A DNA stretch of 64,000 bases from Plectrocnemia conspersa. Its lineage: Eukaryota; Arthropoda; Insecta; Trichoptera; Polycentropodidae. The DNA lies in the NCBI GenBank assembly GCA_009617715.1, contig VTFK01000276.1:898483-962482 (forward strand). Direction: 5' to 3'. The position numbers and the translations under genes were made by a program. Positions within the stretch are counted from its first letter, which is position 1. Every line of letters starts with the position of its first letter. Below are positions 20,583 to 33,192 of the stretch, piece by piece. The notes under the pieces are model-generated. The model was given only the letters and a program-made list of their open reading frames with translations. It ran no database searches and was not told the origin of the DNA.

Positions 20583-21950
20583 ATCACATTCAAAAAGACT
20601 TATTAAACTGAATTTAGCTTTATTATTCTGATATAGTGACATATTACTATGTATATAATGAGACTAACTAATTTTTCGGTAGACTTATAAAGTCTCTTTA
20701 GTGTTAAGTTTTAACGAACCTAACCAATTTTTTTAGGATGGAAATTATAACATCATAACTACCAAGTAGGACAATCGATTATATTATTATTATAGAATAT
20801 TTGGCAATTTAGCATCGTCATCCTTATAACTTATACAACTCTATTTAATTAAATAATTGATTGCGTGCAATGAAACGATACAATTTAAATTTATTTATAT
20901 ACATATATATATACATTTATATAGTGCCAATTCAATACGCTTTAATATCTAAAAATATACTACTTTTCTCATTACAAAACCGATGATGTAGACCGTTGAA
21001 ATTTTTAGTTATGAGAAGAATATTTTTTTTCTGTTTTCGTGATACTGTGATTTAAATTTTTGCTTTAATCAACTGCGAAAATATATAGAAAACAAATGAT
21101 TTACAATATATTTTTAAACATAAATACTGTGCCAATGATAAAATAATATACTACTTTAAAAAGGTGACATTAGAAACGGTTATAATTGTCATAGTTCTTC
21201 CTTATCATGAAGTAAAATACGTAATCGAATATATCGTTTTTAATTTTTATTACAATAATAAAATTTTGAACACCGGAGATTAATATTTAAATACTTTAAT
21301 ATATATTCAATTATAACCGTTATTCAATATAAAAATATAATAATATATAAATAATAGATCCATTGAAAGCTTTATATTTATTAATAACTATTATTTATTC
21401 AGCTGTTTTGTTGCTTCTTTGTTATGTTAGTATTTTTCTAATTAAAAATATTGATTGTTATGTTATATTTATTTATTTTTACTGTTAACATATGTATTTC
21501 AGCCATATGAGTGGCATATTTGTTATTAATTTGTGATATATATAATACATGATATATTAAAGTCATAACAAAAGTCTTGTATGTCATAAATAATATTTTT
21601 TTTAATACTTAATAATTTATATATGTAGTAAAAACGGGGTATGCGGGGTTTTAAATACATTCGTAGTTAATTAATAAATATTTATATGTATACATATATA
21701 TGTATTTAACTGAATTTATTAGTGAATTATTTTTTTGTCACAATAACTATGTATGTATAATATATATCAAAAAATAATATATTTTGGTTATAAGGAATAA
21801 TTGTCGCCACGTGCCAATTATCTAATCATGTACTTATTAATAAATTAAACAACAACGGTTTGTGCCAATAGTGAAGTTATGACACATTCCATAATTTTTT
21901 TTTTTTTATTTGTTAATATTGTAATTATTTAATGTTTCAAGATTAATAAA
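20583..21950 (+). promoter_or_regulatory. INPP4: Probable INPP4 3'UTR with poly(A) signal at 21945-21950
   Basis: AT-rich sequence after the stop codon has several weak AATAAA-like hexamers. The best candidate is AATAAA at 21945-21950, followed by a GT-rich stretch (TTGTTTGTCTGGTTTT), the usual downstream element. This would give a 3'UTR of about 1.37 kb. Earlier sites, such as one near 21257, could also be used. Confidence 0.45.
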
Positions 21951-22051
21951 ACTGTTTTAATTGTTTGTCTGGTTTTATTTATTTTATATAATAATATACA
22001 AGAAACTTGCTTTTAAAATGTAGAGCAAATAACTGACTAAGCAGCCAGAGC

Positions 22052-22455
22052 CCCAAAAAAATTATCCTTTCTCAGAAGGCAAAAATTCTCATCAAAAGCA
22101 ATAAAATCGTGCCGTTGTAGTTGCGGTGGGAATGCTCGGTTATCTAAGACTTATTATAACAATATTACGACTTATTTAAAGCGAATTTTGATCAATAGGA
22201 GAACGCAAAAAACAGTTAAACCTTCTTAGAAGCCAAAAATCCATGTCAAAAGCAGTAAAATCGTGCTGTCGTCGTTGCAGTGGGAACGCTCGGAAGACTT
22301 TTTATAACAATATTTCGACTTATAATAAGTAAGAAGCAAATTAAGCACATCTAAACCAAATTTTGACCAATAGTAGAACGTAAAAAACAATTATCTCTTC
22401 TCAGAAGTCAAAAGCAGTAAATCGTGCTGTCCCAGTGGGAACGCTCATTACCAAG
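22052..22455 (+). repeat. CAATAAAATCG satellite-like repeat, cluster 1 (three units)
   Basis: Three direct units each have CTCAGAAG(T/G)C(AAAA), then AAAAGCA(A/G)TAAA(A)TCGTGC, then GTGGGAACGCTCGG, then AATATT(A/T)CGACTTAT, then an ATTTTGA(T/C)CAATAG...AGAACG stretch leading into the next unit. The period is about 150-185. Unit 3 has internal losses. This is the first of seven clusters in the right flank. Confidence 0.85.
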
Positions 22456-23139
22456 CTGCATTAAACAGCTTTCGAAGAAAGAGCAGAGATTACATGCAAT
22501 ATTTTTCGTCACATGCCTGCGCTCAACAAGCCCCAATTAATACAGTCAGATGCTGGGTATCAGCTTAAGTTCTAGAGCTAGGGCGAACACTTACACTCGC
22601 ACAAACCCATTGGTATTGAGGCCCTACGAGTTCATCAGAAGAGCGGTCCGCACCCCCATAGTACTATTTATTTTGAAGAGTTTTCTTAGATTATTCTCAG
22701 AGTATCAATGATCGGGCTCTCGTTAGCTTGCATTATCGTCATAGTATTAGCCTCACCCCTTAGGAACGTCCGTGCGTTATGTCCACGAAATAAAGGACAA
22801 GAGAAGCCGAAGATCTATCACAATGGCGAATAAGGGTTTCTAGAGAACCCATTATTTGAATGGAGCGTGTGATGCAAGAGCAGCTCTAAGATAGTTGTCT
22901 TCTCGAAATTTCAATGTGTAAAAACAGTATACCGGGGAGGTAGTGGTAGCGGAGAGGGATTTTAGTGGTTAAAAATCCTAGACGACCATCAACCAGCGAC
23001 TCTTTTTGAAGATTTACCCTTGCACAATAATTATTTTATTGCTTTTTATGTGAATTCTAAACTGGGTTCCCCTTGAATTTGGACAAAAATATATGCCATT
23101 TAATGAAATACTATGAATCTTAATGAAATACTATAAATC
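22456..23139. other. GC-richer non-coding stretch, transposon-like
   Basis: Less AT-rich than its flanks, including AACGTCCGTGCGTTATGTCC and a GGGGAGGTAGTGGTAGCGG motif at about 22933-22955. No open frame. It probably belongs to the LINE relic just downstream, but I recognise no family. Confidence 0.35.
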
Positions 23140-23382
23140 TTAATGAAATGAATTTATTAAAAAAACTGGCCAAATTTTGACTCCTCCTGGAAAAAGCTGA
23201 AAAGATATACATGGTCTTTGAACATTGTCAACGGTTTCAGTAAGTCTTTCCGTGTCATCAGCATAACGAATATTGGTAATTGTCTCTGCGCCGATTTTTA
23301 TTCCTTTTTGTCTCAGGAGTGCTTTGAATATGGTTTCGGTGTATAAATTGAAAAGAGTAGGAGATAGAACACACCATGTCAA
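23140..23382 (-). pseudogene. LINE (RTE-like) reverse transcriptase palm fragment
   Basis: The minus-strand frame carries C-V-L-S-P-T-L-F-N-L-Y-T-E, then R-Q-K-G-I-K-I, then T-N-I-R-Y-A-D-D-T-E, with the YADD catalytic box intact. This order is typical of RTE-type elements, although the residue after YADDT is Glu where hydrophobic residues are usual. Homology ends soon after (F-P-G-G-V-K). The 5' part and endonuclease are absent here. Confidence 0.75.
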
Positions 23383-24034
23383 CTGTATTGAAATATTTTC
23401 GGTTTGCTCTCAATACTTTATACTGCTGATTGATTCCAATAGCCCGATAGAACTTGGGCCCTTTATAATATATTTAGAATTATTATAATATGATCGTGTT
23501 TGCACGTTAAAAGAAATTCTTTGATTGGATCGCCAAAACAAGTTAATTTTTTTTGTGTCACCAGAAAAACGTTGGGGCAGCACTGATACACAATTATATA
23601 ATATCTCTTAGAACCACAATTATCCATGTGGCCCTTTGTCGGCTCCTAGATACGAACTTAACTGACGCTCGCTCTCAATCTCGTTTATCGTTAACTGCAA
23701 CAAATTGGAGACAATCTACACCGTCACCGGATAATCTTTGTCGTTTGTTCAATTGGTGTGACAATCCGTGATTGATCTTATGTCATCATTATGAAATAAG
23801 AACGAGAGACGGTCTAAAAATAGGTCGGTCTATCAGTGAAAAATTGCAGTGATTTAACGTTCGTTGCTAGCTAGTTTAAAACTCACGGTCAAATTTTAAA
23901 TTTTATTTTACGTTCTTATTAGTTGCTAGGAAAATAATTGTGGATAGCTTTATTAATATAATCGACACATTATTTATTTCGGTAGTGTTAAATTCCAGAG
24001 TTCTGGAGCCCAGCATCTTGTCATTATATGGTGA

Positions 24035-24260
24035 ATGAGGCTTATCCCTTCTCAGAAGTCAAAAATCCACGTCAAAAGCAATAAAATCGAGCCATCGCCG
24101 TCGTAATGGATACGCTCGGTAATCTAGCGTTGATATTACGACTCTTATTTAAATAAATGAGAAACATATAAACCGAATTATGCCCAATAGGAGGGCGCAA
24201 AAAACAATTATCACTTCTCAGAAGTCAAAAATCCACGTCAAAAGCAATAAAACCGTGAAA
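24035..24260 (+). repeat. CAATAAAATCG repeat, cluster 2
   Basis: One complete unit and the head of a second, with CTTCTCAGAAGTC, CACGTCAAAAGCAATAAAA(T/C)CG and CCCAATAGGAGGGCGCAAAA. Same orientation as cluster 1. Confidence 0.85.
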
Positions 24261-24544
24261 TAAAAGTCTCGTATCTGATAATAATTAATTACTCTCGCGA
24301 CTTCCCTTTGATTATAACACAATTAGATATCCTGATTCATCGCTCTGTAAACCGCTGCGCATCTAAATGAATTGAGCTAAAAATGGCGCAAAATCAACAT
24401 TAACTCACATAGTTCAGATATTTTACTTGTTTCAGGCTCGATTGAATCCAAAAAATCCCTTTCTACATTTGGTAGAATTTTCCTCCACGATAGAAAACGA
24501 TACAAAGACGCAAATGTTATAAGACAAGACAAGGACGAAAGCTA

Positions 24545-24665
24545 AAGAGGCAACTGACAGGGATCGCAAACATACGAACGAATATAATAAACCTACCCAA
24601 ACAATTTTTAAAACTTAGCAAATTAAATCATTTTTTGCGGGCTAATGTTGGCGGGAGCATAGAAA
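24545..24665 (-). repeat. Dispersed repeat shared with INPP4 intron and 40.8 kb
   Basis: On the minus strand it reads CCCGCCAACATTAGCC...ATTGTTTGGGTA...TTCGTATGTTTGCGATCC. Its first part matches 16914-16945, at the optional INPP4 exon. Its second part matches 40780-40835 on the + strand. This defines one transposon family in three pieces. Confidence 0.6.
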
Positions 24666-24904
24666 TCGGTCATCGATTGGTAATCCCTGATCCTAAACAA
24701 TTAGTATTTTTTTGATCATGATATTGGCATGTAAAGAAAACGTTCTACTGGATGCCTCTCCATATTTATTATTACAAAATATAATTTATTTTATATACTA
24801 CTAATTCATTTGTTTATATTTATTTACTATTTTATATTTGTCATGTCTAAAACGTTTGAGTCGTCTGGTGTCGTCATATATAGATATACAATCAAGTAGT
24901 TCGG

Positions 24905-25730
24905 GTGCCATTTTGTTTGGGTGGAGTATCTATCCCTGTATGTATTGGTTCGTTAAGGTCTTTATGTATTACGTATCAGAGAGCGTCGACTTCCATTTGT
25001 AGAACCTTGTTTTGGAATCTCTGGATGATGGCGATGGTGGAAGCACAGGCATTTTTCGAAGTAAAGATATGTTTCCACCACACAGATCTTCTGTCAAGAT
25101 ATACCCCCAGGTATTTGACTTCTTCTTTTTATTGTAATATTAGACCATTTAGCAGGTATTTTTATTCTTTGTGAACGTTATGTGCGTTGATTTTGTCGTG
25201 TTTGCTTCCATTCCCCAAGTTTTCCCCCATTGTTCGATTCCGTGAGGGTTTCTCTGGAGGTTTTAAATGGGTCATGATGTCATGATGAAAGGCGATCACA
25301 GCTGTATCGTTCGCAAATGTCGCTATTGCTGCTGAACCTATCTTTTGGAGATCAGCTGTATATATTAGGTAGAGTACCGGTCCTTTTGGAACTGTGCACT
25401 CCGCGTTGATTTTCACGCGAAAGTATCTATCTCTTATGTAGGATTCTAATATTTTATAAATTTTGTTCGGCAGGTTTATTTTTATCTTATAGAGCAGTCC
25501 ATCGTGCCAGACTTTGTCAAAAGCCTGACTATGAACGCAGCGGTGCAGTACCTTTTGCCCTCAAAATCATCGCTGATTTTATTTATAATCATATGGACTT
25601 GCTCTATAGTCGCGTGGAAATACCTGAATCCAAATTGGTGATCTAGAATAATTATTTTCTCTTCAATTATTGTATTTGTTCGTTGAAGTAACAGTTTTTC
25701 GAATATTTTTGACAACACTAGTCTATACTA
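24905..25730 (-). pseudogene. Jockey-like LINE reverse transcriptase, degenerate
   Basis: Read on the minus strand from 25718: L-S-K-I-F-E-K-L-L-L-Q-R, then D-H-Q-F-G-F-R, then A-T-I-E-Q-V-H; the frame then shifts. Next comes K-I-N-A-E-C-T-V-P-K-G-P-V-L-Y-L-I-Y-T-A-D-L (25416 down), the catalytic box F-A-N-D-T-A in place of F-A-D-D-T-A, then Y-L-G-V-Y-L-D-R-R near 25120 and I-I-Q-R-F-Q-N-K-V-L-Q near 25020. The segment between the last two blocks is deleted relative to full Jockey elements. Loss of a catalytic Asp and several frameshifts make it dead. Confidence 0.82.
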
Positions 25731-26114
25731 GTGAACGTCACATATTCCAATCACAAGAATAAAGTCGTATACGTTGCAGGAAAATACGATTGTGTGTTGT
25801 TTTTGTTTCTATCTGCGCTGCAATAACGGTTATTATCAGAAAACTGTAGCGTATCAGTGATGATATATTATTTAAAAATACAATTTAAAACGTTTTAAAA
25901 ATTAATATTGATGCAAATTACATACATATAATATATATAAATTTACAAAAAAATTACATATCTTAAAATACAATTAATTACAATTAAAAAATAAAAGTTC
26001 AAAATAAAATCACGATCCATCTTCGTGCATGAGTTTGAAACCACTGATCTACAAAAATATATATTTTATTGCGTATGAATCACATAAGTAGTAGCTATTT
26101 AATGATCTAAACAG

Positions 26115-26295
26115 AATTTCACTGCTCAGAAGTCAAAAGCAATAAAATCGCGTCGGCACCGTTGCAGTGTGAACGCTCGGCAACGAGCGTTTTCAGCGAA
26201 ATCGATCCAGTAGTTTTTGATTTTTTTAGTTCATATGAACATATGTATATACTACATTCGAATTTTGGTCATTAGGAAAGCGCAAAAACAATACA
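26115..26295 (+). repeat. CAATAAAATCG repeat, cluster 3
   Basis: One unit: CTCAGAAGTC, AAAAGCAATAAAATCGCG, GTGTGAACGCTCGG, then GAATTTTGGTCATTAGG and AAGCGCAAAAACAAT. Confidence 0.8.
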
Positions 26296-28904
26296 TATAG
26301 TTAAACATCAGAATGTGAAAGGACGTCAAGAAATAGTTGACTTACATCTACCTTGGCTTTAGCTGCACTTCAAGCTTAACATAACAATCAGTATGTAATC
26401 GATACTTTAAGTACATGAAATTAAACTTTAAATCAATACATAATATCCAGTGATGTGTCATTATTTATCTCATAGGCTTGCTGCCAGAGCCATTATAATC
26501 CCGTTATTTCTTTTCCATCCGTGTGACACGCGTTGGCCGCCATAATATTCGTACATAATACCATACCATCTAAGTCATTACAATGTATTTTCCGATACTT
26601 TTTTCTGTTTATTAAAATTAATGTTTCAAGCGAAAAAATAAAATCAACAGTAAGTTAGTATAACTTAATAAGTATTAATACATATAATTAGTTAATGCCA
26701 TTTTTGAGAAAAACATTGTTAATACCGAAAGCAGAATTTGATTGGATAAAAAACTAATTCTGCATCCGCGAGTTATACTATTAGACAATAGATGGCTGAT
26801 ATCATGAAATAAATTTCTATTTTTATATTTAAAATATATACAAAATATTTCCAATAATTAAATAAAAAATATTAAAGTAAAAAAGGCAGTTTAGAATAAC
26901 GTGTTAAAAATATCAAATGTAATAATTACACATAGACATAATTTTTAAAGTATTAAATAATATTTTTTACACGAAATAAAAATATTCTGAAAATAGATTT
27001 ATTTTATTTTGATATTTCAATAAAAATATCAACATTAATTTAATTTTTCTAATTTATTGAGAATTTTTTATTACGGTTCTAGATTCAGATGCATTATATT
27101 TTACCACAAAGTTCATAGCATAATATAGTACGATCCTTAGATATCTAGTCTGCTGGTATAGACTCATTACGCAGAGCTCCTTATTTGGGTGCCACATCAG
27201 CGCTTGTGTTAAACACAGTTATTCGACGTTAAAATCAGTCATACGATGGAATAGCTGTTTTGAATTGTTTTTTTATTTACATGTATCATTATTATTGTAA
27301 ATTTAAGCGATTGGATTTTTTATGCGATAATTTTATCGACCCATTTGACGTTTGCGTGCTACGAATGTTATGTGTATTCTGTCTGATAACGACGCGACGG
27401 CCAATGCTGTATATATTGTTCGTGCACTTGTCATGTTTGATTGTTATTCTTAACTGATCCAAACTAATTTGAATTAGTTTTTGTATCGTCTTTATTCGTA
27501 TAATATAATATAATATAATAAGTGATGCTTTTGTATAAATAATATTATTATTTATAATCTTAATTGTTATGTAAGTTGGAACGTTACAATATATTGTCCC
27601 ATTTATCACTTAATGTACTCTAAACAGTCTAAACAACCTGTGCACATGTAAAACTGGTCAAGGTTAAGGTAGGACGTTAATAAATATAAGAAATACTAGT
27701 AGGCCAAGATTTTATCATTGACTTTTAAAATTGTTAATTATTCACAAGTCATTTTTATCTATACAACAGTGGCATTTAAAATATTATCTCTGCCTGGTTA
27801 AGTTAAAACATATACGATACGATTAAATTAATAACAAGTTCGATTCTTTATTTATATGAATGATTTGTCAGTGCAAACAAGGACCGGAAAACCATCAAAT
27901 GTCATGGAACTGACAATTGTTAAGTTTATCGCTGACACAACTGGTTCAATAACACATGATAGATTGAGATATTGCCTACAAAGTACCTGCTGTTAAGCGA
28001 TACAGTGAATATTCAGAAGCTTTTATTCTTTATCACACGGATGTAATACATTTTAGTCGATTTAACTTTAACATTTTTACTGCCAAGCGAAATTTAGCGG
28101 TGTATGCTAAGATTGCCAAGCATTTTATTTGCATATGTTTCTGTTTTAATAAAAAAACAATTTTGTGTGAACTTATTTTTATTATAGGAACAAAACTAGT
28201 TTGTACAAGTAAGTACGCTAAAAATATTTCATAATTTTACAACAAAAAAACAATATTTAAATCTAGGAACAGACACCCGCGTCCTTACGGCATTCAAACG
28301 GTCAACGTTTTATTAAGTTAAATAAAAATATTTACGTCCATAAATTTTTTATGTGACGCTTCATTCTTCATTTTAAACAAAAAATAAATTTTGTAATAGC
28401 GACATTCCTTATAAAATTTATAATATCTATTTTAAATCTAATAATGTGTGAACCAGTAACTAACTATTTACACATACCGCTAAAAATTGTTACTTATTGT
28501 TACTATTTTTATTATAAAAAATATTCGCTATTCCGCAGAGTGTACTTGTTATAATTTGAGATAATGTGCATTGGGAAAATTTGGTTCGAATTATTAAATC
28601 GTCTATTGATGTTTCGCGCAATGTGCTCAACACTCACTGAAAGTCTGATTTAACACGACTTGAGTAATTCACCAGCAGTAAATAAATTTATTATATTATT
28701 AAAATGCGACCTACTCGATTTCAAAAATCAGCAAATTATTTGTAAAAATTTAATTTTTAGCAAAAATTAAATATTTTAATTTTTTTTACAACGGCTGCAT
28801 ATAAAAGGGTAGATCCGTGCAGTACGTTTTTGAGTAATTTTTAAAGTACTGTGACCTGGAAGTGGGTCAAGTTTACTGAGCACGATCTAGCTTAATTTTA
28901 TTTT
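26296..28904. other. Gene-free AT-rich stretch
   Basis: No convincing exon on either strand. A TATAAT-rich low-complexity run lies at about 27500-27560. No repeat copies recognised. Confidence 0.5.
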
Positions 28905-29105
28905 AATTATTTATCACGATCTTCATTGCTGAGATTATGTAAATCTAGGTGAATATAATCTGCGATGTTCAGTTAAAATTATAATTATATAATAATCATT
29001 AATATCCATCTCTCAGTCACGATATAAATTGAAAAGCACTAAGGTTCATGTGTGATTCGAACGCAGGTCTTTCAGGTATTAGTCATTGCTCTATCGTGAT
29101 GCGCA
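28905..29105 (-). mobile_element. tRNA-headed SINE copy
   Basis: On the minus strand: a tRNA-like head CACGATAGAGCAATGACTAA, B-box-like GCGTTCGAATCA (29053-29064), body ATATCGTGACTGAGAGAT, and tail TGATTATTATATAATTATAA, then CCTAGATTT...ATCTCA. It shares body and tail with the array SINE segments and with the copies at 49.5 and 62.2 kb, which defines the family. Confidence 0.7.
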
Positions 29106-31704
29106 TATCTATCTACACAATTAGTGGATCATCTGCTTCTTTCTTAAATTAAATATAAAATACTTTGTTTTAAAAAATGTCACAGTTGAGTCATTGGCGT
29201 TTAAGTGGTTAAACGTATAATTTTTATTTGACAGCTAAACAGTCATGTGATCAAGTGATAGTAAAATCCATTCCGAGCACTCCCTGATTCAATCTTATTA
29301 TGTTTGAGTAGATATTAGTCATTTATTTACTGACTTTGGCCTTAGCACATATACATGTGTATGTTATTGTATACATATATTAACAACTGGCATATTGCTT
29401 CATGTGTTGACATTGACATTGACATTGAAGTAAATAATAATATAAACAACTTTTCCTCTTCTTCTGGTGGCATAATATAATTACTTCACGTTTGTTGGAT
29501 TGTGACATTGCGACCTTAAACTGCTGCAATTATTATGATTATAGTTGGTGTATTAATTTATATTACTTTTATGTACTTTCACTGTAGCTACATTTTTTAG
29601 TTTGCAGGAAGTGAGCTTATGTTACTCATAGTAGATATTGAAATTATACTTTTTTAACAGTTTTATAAATGTTATACTCTTTCTAAAAATGCATTGATGT
29701 TCTGTCCATCAATAGCTCTGACTGCCTGTAGTCCTTAGGTAATGGTTTTTAAATATATGTATTACACTTTGATTCATTAGTTGTATTAGAAGGAAGATAC
29801 ATTATTTTATTGGTTTCATTAGTCATATGGTGGATGACCTGATTCATAATCAACCAACAATGAAGTAATAAATAGTAGGTAATATCTTTAAAATGACTAA
29901 ACCATTATTGCATTTTTTTTAGTTATCCATGTTCTTCGATTAGATTTCCATTCTCCCCTTTCTCTGCTTGAATTCTGGTATTTACGTTATTTATTAATGA
30001 TATAAATACGCTAGTTAAAAATTCAAGTTTTCTTCTGTATGCAGATGATTTTAAATTGGTTAAATTCATTCGATCACAAAGTTATTGAGTCTGCTATTTA
30101 ATGTCATACTGTCATTTTCTCGGTAACAGTATGGCACTCGATACAATAAATAAATTTTATTATTTCTATTTAAATCAAATGCATCCCAAATATTTTTTTA
30201 TCAAATAAAGTATAACATAAACATTGTCTTATCAACATATGTTCCAAAATCATTGACACGCTTTCATTAAAAAATAAAAATATTCATATCAATGAAAAAT
30301 AAAGTTGTACTATAACACAAGTAAAAAATGTTGTAGCATATGTGATATTTTTATCGTGATTTTTTTTAATGAAATCGTTTTTTATCTCGTCCTTATTTCA
30401 TAAAATTATTTGTCTGAATTAAAAACAATAAAACCATTAAATCACAATAAAATAATAAAGTCAAAACATAAATAATGTTTATGAAGTAACGACTTGAATA
30501 TTTTATTTTTATTTTATCGAACCAGTTCTTGGACTACAGATAGTCAAAAATCCGTGTTAGTTTTAACCGGAATATCTATATGTGTAAGGTAAACAACATA
30601 ATTTGAATTCAACTTATGAACTCGACTGATAATGAATATTGCTATATTAAATAGAGTTACTGTACGATAAAATTTCGTTTTATGTATTGTATATGTTATT
30701 TTTTTATAAAAATTATATTTAAAAATGTGCAGTGTAATTGTACGTAATGCCCTTCTTTTAAAAGAGGATAATTGCTAAAATGAAATGTTTTTCCAAGGTG
30801 CATTTATTTTGAAGCAAGGTCTCACATAATATCCATAATTATGGCTTCTGTAATATTCCATATTATATTTTAATTTTTTTATCTGCAAATCATAATTAAA
30901 AAAAAAAGTTTTCATGGTGTTATGGTGTAAAAAATAGAGGAGCACTATTCCACATATTTTTTACAGCAGCAGTTGAGAAGCTGGATTCCCGGTCGCGATG
31001 GATAAGAGTAAGGGACGCGATCGCGACTCTGTAAATCTCATTCACAGATTGTCGACACCGCTTTTTAGCAACTTTAAAACATGTTTAATTGAGTAGACGC
31101 AAGGTTGCCGAGAGCGACCCCGTGCCCCTGGAAAACAATGATTCCGGGCCTCATGATAAAAATTACATTTATGTATATATTTATATTTTTTAACATCGTA
31201 ATATAATTTCTTGAATAGATATTGATAGATTTTTTAAATATTTAATTAATAACATCAATGTCTGGTTTCTTTGATTATATAATTTATATTTAATAGTCCG
31301 TTAGCTCAGAATTGATATTTTACAATTGTTTAAACAAAATTTTTAATCCCCTTCGGTAGTCAATAATAATTCGGTAGTCAATAATAACAGCTCTTGCTAC
31401 TTTACAAACACATTATAAAAAAAAAACCTTTCTGGATTATCGTAAAAGAAAAATAACTCTAAATCGCTTTGTATTCTGCCGATTCCCATGCGTAATTTAT
31501 TTTTATTGGAGCAGATTCTTAGATCATCAAGGCAAAGATAAAGCCGTTGGTCATTCAAATACTTTTGATCTTCCGAGAAAGTATGCATATTTTCAAACAT
31601 CTGGCACGAACACCTTTGGAAAGGTTTCTTATCTAAGTGTCTTCTTTTATTATTTAAGCAAAAATAAAGCGAGTTCGAATGTTACAAATTTGTAAGCAAT
31701 TTTT
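29106..31704. other. Gene-free AT-rich stretch
   Basis: No coding signal. A small GC-richer patch lies at 30970-31145 (GGTCGCGATGG, GGACGCGATCGCGAC). A short TTGACA triplication lies at about 29406-29426. A perfect 18-bp tandem duplication lies at 31352-31387. Confidence 0.5.
31352..31387. repeat. Perfect tandem duplication of 18 bp
   Basis: TTCGGTAGTCAATAATAA occurs twice back to back (31352-31369 and 31370-31387) without mismatch, which implies a very recent slippage or duplication. Confidence 0.9.
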
Positions 31705-31955
31705 TGCTATTCTGAAATGTTTTCAACTTTTCTGTATGTAGTAATACATATATTTACACAATTATCATTATTTATTTACAACCGATGTATAAATGTTACA
31801 GTGAATGTGTATTTTTTGGTAAATTTATATTTTCACTAGTAAAGTCCAAATTTATTTACACCAATAGATATTTATTTTTATTAGCGAAAATATAATTTAA
31901 CTCTAAAATGTCTATGAGGCTCAATTTGACAGTTGCGAAACGTCCATTTGATGTT
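31705..31955. repeat. Dispersed repeat, inverse partner of 56232-56460
   Basis: The reverse complement starts TGGACGTTTCGCAACT and contains ACTAGTGAAAATATAA and AATACACATT. All three occur in the same order at 56232-56460. About 240 bp is alignable with scattered differences and gaps. Function unknown. Confidence 0.7.
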
Positions 31956-32207
31956 CAAACCCAAACCTAACCTTATGAAAGTTCTAAAACTATAATTAAT
32001 TTCAGAATTTTTATTAAGTCAAGTCCAAAATACATACTAAGACAACTCATCTCTCAGGGAAAAAATAAGCGGAAGAATAAGTACAGACAGAGATCACATC
32101 TCACACATTGCTCCACAGTTTATCTGCATTTCGATATTACACTATGTTTTAAAACTATCCTTACCGATATTACTGTGGACTTCTAATATGAGATGGCTGA
32201 TCAAAGT

Positions 32208-32885
32208 ATATTAAAACCGAATTTTGGTCAATAGGAGAGCGCAAAAACAATTATTACTTCTCAGAAGGCAAAAATTCACGTCAAAAGCAATAAAATCGTG
32301 TCGGGAACGTCTCGGTAACGAGCGTTCTCGGCGACGGCGACGGCACGATTTTATTGCTTTTGGCGTGGATTTTTGACTTCTGAGAAGTGATAATTGTTTT
32401 TTGCGCTCTCCTATTGGTCGAAATTCGGTTCATATGTTCCTCATTTAAATTGTAATATTATTATAAGAGTCCTAATATGAACGCTAGATGACCGAGCGTT
32501 CCAACTGCGACGACGACGGCACGATTTTATTGCTTTTGGCGTGGATTTTTGACTTCTGAGAAGTGATAATTGTTTTTTGCGCTTTCCTATTGGTCGAAAT
32601 TCGCTTTATATGTTCCTCATTTAATTTGTAATATTATTATAAGAGTCGTAATATGACCGCTAGATGACCGAGCGCTTAAACTGCGATGGCGACAGCACGA
32701 TTTTATTGCTTTTGACGTGGATTTTTGCCTTCTGAGAAGTGATAATTCTTTTTTGCACTCTCATATTGATCAAAATTCGGTTTAGATGTGCTTTATTCGA
32801 TTCTCACTCTCAATATTGTTATTAAATGTCTTAATATAAGCCACCGTTTTCACCGCGATGACACGATTTTATTGCTTTTGACCTG
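32208..32885. repeat. CAATAAAATCG repeat, cluster 4: head-to-head hairpin plus tandem units
   Basis: A + unit (32217-32300) meets a - unit (32344-32430) head to head. The arms are nearly perfect over about 84 bases around a 43-base GC-rich loop. Further - units follow at a spacing near 178 (cores at about 32345, 32522, 32699 and 32863). Units share CACGATTTTATTGCTTTT, CTTCTGAGAAGTGATAATT and TTTGC(G/A)CTCTC. Confidence 0.9.
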
Positions 32886-33148
32886 AACTGGAAATTCACT
32901 ATATGGCAACACTGAGCAGCAAATAAAACACCACTAATTATCAGATAAATATTACGAATAATATTTTTTAGTGCCTAATTTCGCATAAAATATGATTTCT
33001 GAAAATATGTCGCAACGGTGGCTAATTTTTATATTTATTTGTGGCATAGAAAGGGTTAACTCGTACCTATTATTATTTATTCAAAAAATGTATAAAGATG
33101 TTAAAAAATATATAAAATGTCATCATTGTCATCCTAGGACCATTGTTT

Positions 33149-33192
33149 TCTGGGAACGTGCCAAACAAGGCATTGTTTGGCACGTTCCCAGA
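33149..33192. repeat. Perfect 20-bp hairpin
   Basis: Bases 33149-33168 and 33173-33192 are exact reverse complements around a GGCA loop. The arm starts TCTGGGAACGTGCC. It interrupts an otherwise featureless AT-rich stretch and resembles the palindrome at 2720-2761 in size but not in sequence. Confidence 0.9.

Noticed and set aside
22456..22950. rDNA fragment
   Set aside because: GC-richer sequence but no rRNA core motif recognised.
27292..27609. 105-codon minus-strand ORF
   Set aside because: Composition is Ile/Asn/Lys/Thr-rich as expected from AT-rich DNA; low complexity, no motif.
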